Positions 62,181 through 64,000 of a stretch of DNA of 64,000 nt are shown here, piece by piece; the first letter of the stretch is position 1, and each line of letters begins with the position of its first letter. The stretch lies in NCBI GenBank assembly GCA_022565795.1, contig JAIUMA010000008.1:25170-89169 (forward strand). Direction: 5' to 3'. The position numbers and the translations under genes are program-made. Under the pieces are notes generated by a model. The model made no database searches and was not told the DNA's origin. It saw nothing but the letters and a program-made list of their open reading frames with translations. The stretch is from Balneolia bacterium. GTDB lineage: Bacteria > Bacteroidota > Rhodothermia > Balneolales > Cyclonatronaceae.

Positions 62181-63362
62181 TTAACGCAGTTTGAAGACCA
62201 GCAGCAGAACCAGCAGTACAGCCAGAAGCGCAGAAATGGAAAAGACGCCTCCAAAGCCATAAAACGCAAAGATGAGGCTCATAACTACCGGCGCGATGGT
62301 CTGAGCGATTTTAATAACCATGCCGTTCAGCGACATAATAGCGCCCCGGTTCTCCAGCGCGGCCTCGCCGGCAATCATTGTGATGAGAATCGGGAGGTTC
62401 ATTCCCTGCCCGACGCCGTAAAGAATAACGGGAATGCTTAGCCACAACAGGCTTGGGGCGAACGGCATCATAATAAGAGCAACGGCATAGAGGCCAAATG
62501 AGAATCTTACCAGCGACTCGCTGCGAAAACGACGGGTGAGACGTCCGGCATTTACTGCAGTCAATCCGTTTGATATGGAAACAGATGAGAGCAAAAGTCC
62601 AATAAGGAAGGAGGACTCGGTGAACCGGGCTTCAATCAGAAACGGAATCATAGTAAGAATCGGACCGTAAAGAAGCAGGAAGGATGCCAGGGTAGCGGCA
62701 AAAAGCAGAAGCAGGCGTCTGTTCTTCAGGTTTACGAGAACGTTACGCAGATATGCTCCGACATTTGAGGTTTTCTCGGGCTCAGGGTTCTTCAGGTAGA
62801 ACAAAATCAGAAACGCAACCGGAATGGCCAGCAGCGGCAGGTAAAACGGAGCATACCAGGCAAAAATGGCAAGAGCACCGCCAATCACCGGATAAAGCGT
62901 TGCGCCAATGCTAAGTACAGCCGAATTATACCCCATGGCCTCCGCCCGCTGGTTTCCGCTGAAAATATCACCAACCATAGTAACGTTGAGCGCGCCAATG
63001 GCTGCCGAGCCCACGCCCTGAATGAAGCGAAAAAGAATAAGCTGCTCGTAGGTTTCGGCAAAGCTGCAGGCAAATCCGGCAATGCCGAAAAGAAGCATTG
63101 ATGGTACCAGTACGGTTTTGCGGCCAATCATGTCGGCAAGCATGCCTAATACCGGGGTGAGAAGCATTCCCGGCAGCGTATACACCGTAATCAGAAGCGC
63201 AGCACGGCCTACGGTGATGTCGAAGGTTGAAGCCACCAGTGGCAGAATCGGCGTAATACTCGATACACCCATAATTGCCGTGAGGGTGATGCAAAAAATG
63301 ATGTGCAGGTTTGGGTTTCTAATAACAGGAACCTGCGGAGATACGGAAGCTGCTGAACTCAA
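62181..63362 (-). CDS. Major facilitator superfamily transporter
   Basis: The 393-residue protein has twelve predicted helices. The loop 2-3 signature is GMLADMIGRKTVLVP, and a second copy-like motif NAGRLTRRFRSESLV lies before helix 8. A GAYLRNVLVNLKNRRLL loop joins the halves. This looks like a drug/proton antiporter of the DHA family, but the substrate is unknown. The start is TTG at 63362; no in-frame ATG lies close upstream. It is alone. Confidence 0.9.
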   Translation of the reverse strand: MSSAASVSPQVPVIRNPNLHIIFCITLTAIMGVSSITPILPLVASTFDITVGRAALLITVYTLPGMLLTPVLGMLADMIGRKTVLVPSMLLFGIAGFACSFAETYEQLILFRFIQGVGSAAIGALNVTMVGDIFSGNQRAEAMGYNSAVLSIGATLYPVIGGALAIFAWYAPFYLPLLAIPVAFLILFYLKNPEPEKTSNVGAYLRNVLVNLKNRRLLLLFAATLASFLLLYGPILTMIPFLIEARFTESSFLIGLLLSSVSISNGLTAVNAGRLTRRFRSESLVRFSFGLYAVALIMMPFAPSLLWLSIPVILYGVGQGMNLPILITMIAGEAALENRGAIMSLNGMVIKIAQTIAPVVMSLIFAFYGFGGVFSISALLAVLLVLLLVFKLR

Positions 63363-63525
63363 GGGGCTTGCGGTGATGCGGAAGATTATTGAATAGTGCC
63401 TTTGCTGAAGCTAAGTAAGCAAAATCTGAGTGAATAACGTTTCAGCAGACTTTGGCGGGTAACGGTTTATACTCTTGTACCCGGGCAAAAGTGAAGTTGA
63501 CCCACTTTAACGCAGAACGATTGTT

Positions 63526-63924
63526 TCAGGCTTTCCAGATATCAATCACGCCGGAATCAATGATTTTGGTATCGGCTGTGGCAAGCTTCATGTTGCCAAG
63601 CAGGGCAGAAGCAGCGATAAGTCGGTCGGCCGGATCGCCGTGAAAGGAATCAGGAAGGCGACGCTGAGCGAGAACGACATGGGTGTCGACCGGCAGCAGA
63701 AGGCACACATCGGGATGAACGGCGGCTTCAATCCATTCCGCGAGATTCGGGCGAAGTTGTACGCGCTGCTTCATTTCCAGCATCTCTGTTTCCCAAACCG
63801 AAACCCAGGAAACGGCCAATTGACGCGAGGCGGCCAGCTTGCCGAGAGCAGAACGCTGTTTGTCACTCAGGGCGCCATCGCCGAGAAGCCACCACAGCCA
63901 AATATGAGTATCGAGCAGAACCAA
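63526..63924 (-). CDS. PIN-domain toxin (VapC-like)
   Basis: The protein has 132 residues with a TTG start at 63924. The acidic residues of the PIN nuclease site are Asp5 (LLDTHIWLW), Glu45 (VWETEML), Asp97/Asp100 (GDPADRLIAASA) and Asp118 (LATADTKI). This is the subgroup with DTHxWLWW at the start, usually paired with a small PHD/VapB-type antitoxin. Such toxins cleave RNA, often tRNA or rRNA. The end of a co-directional gene lies 18 bases upstream. Confidence 0.9.
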   Translation of the reverse strand: MVLLDTHIWLWWLLGDGALSDKQRSALGKLAASRQLAVSWVSVWETEMLEMKQRVQLRPNLAEWIEAAVHPDVCLLLPVDTHVVLAQRRLPDSFHGDPADRLIAASALLGNMKLATADTKIIDSGVIDIWKA

Positions 63925-63942
63925 AGGATATCCCGTTGCAAT

Positions 63943-64000
63943 CTAATCTTTGGGTTCGTTGATTAGCATACTGTTGTTCCAGTCGGGACCGCTGTAGCCC
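63943..64000 (-). CDS. C-terminal end of a gene upstream of the PIN toxin, probable antitoxin
   Basis: Only the last 18 codons are in the window: GYSGPDWNNSMLINEPKD, then TAG. The position 18 bases ahead of the toxin start, same strand, is where antitoxins lie. The visible residues are too few to name a family. Confidence 0.45.
   Translation of the reverse strand, partial: GYSGPDWNNSMLINEPKD

Overview
The window looks like chromosomal DNA of a Gram-negative, aerobic or microaerophilic member of the Balneolota/Rhodothermota branch near the Bacteroidota. This placement is inferred from protein families, not from an rRNA gene. The supporting signs are a type IX secretion C-terminal sorting domain with the QNYPNPFNPTT signature, TonB receptors with CarboxypepD_reg-like N-domains, a FecI/FecR pair, a DUF5686 protein, an M56-TonB fusion and a 1129-residue SecA. 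Housekeeping genes dominate. There is no prophage, insertion sequence, CRISPR array or rRNA.

Layout. 0-12 kb: a truncated glycosyltransferase, an exported S9 peptidase, a giant secreted reprolysin-like metalloprotease, a lipoprotein and small barrel protein, and a translationally coupled amidohydrolase pair whose second member has lost its metal-binding motifs. 12-16 kb: a small exported protein, a BlaI/M56 sensor-repressor pair with a perfect operator dyad, and a dienelactone hydrolase lipoprotein. 16-22 kb: a cbb3 oxidase cluster (ccoS-N-O-P, then ccoI behind a terminator) with a mono-haem CcoP, and an unknown small exported protein upstream. 22-26 kb: aconitase and an exported superoxide dismutase. 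26-31 kb: a patatin-like lipase and three tandem outer-membrane proteins that are mosaics of each other. 31-35 kb: a TonB receptor behind a TPP riboswitch (predicted thiamin uptake), a DUF5675 protein, a 9-bp tandem repeat, a copy of a tRNA 3' end, and tRNA-Arg(CCT). 35-45 kb: a DUF5686 protein, gamma-carbonic anhydrase, the rpmH-rnpA-yidD-yidC cluster, and divergent secA. 45-53 kb: a formimidoylglutamase-like hydrolase, a FecI/FecR/FecA-type system with a rhodanese on the opposite strand inside it, a carboxypeptidase-regulatory-like protein and an RRM protein. 53-64 kb: a fused FAD/Fe-S oxidoreductase, RmuC, an RsbV-RsbW-RsbU partner-switching module whose three genes share one reading frame, ribBA, yajC, an MFS transporter and a PIN toxin with the end of its probable antitoxin.

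The most noteworthy items are the riboswitch-controlled receptor with an apparent Shine-Dalgarno-sequestering hairpin, the same-frame Rsb module with no ordinary start codon for its phosphatase N-terminus, the amidohydrolase/pseudo-amidohydrolase pair, the mosaic outer-membrane trio with a duplicated 75-bp leader, the duplicated anti-sigma N-domain in FecR, and the tRNA 3'-end duplication. I did not find a clearly novel multi-gene defence or mobile system.
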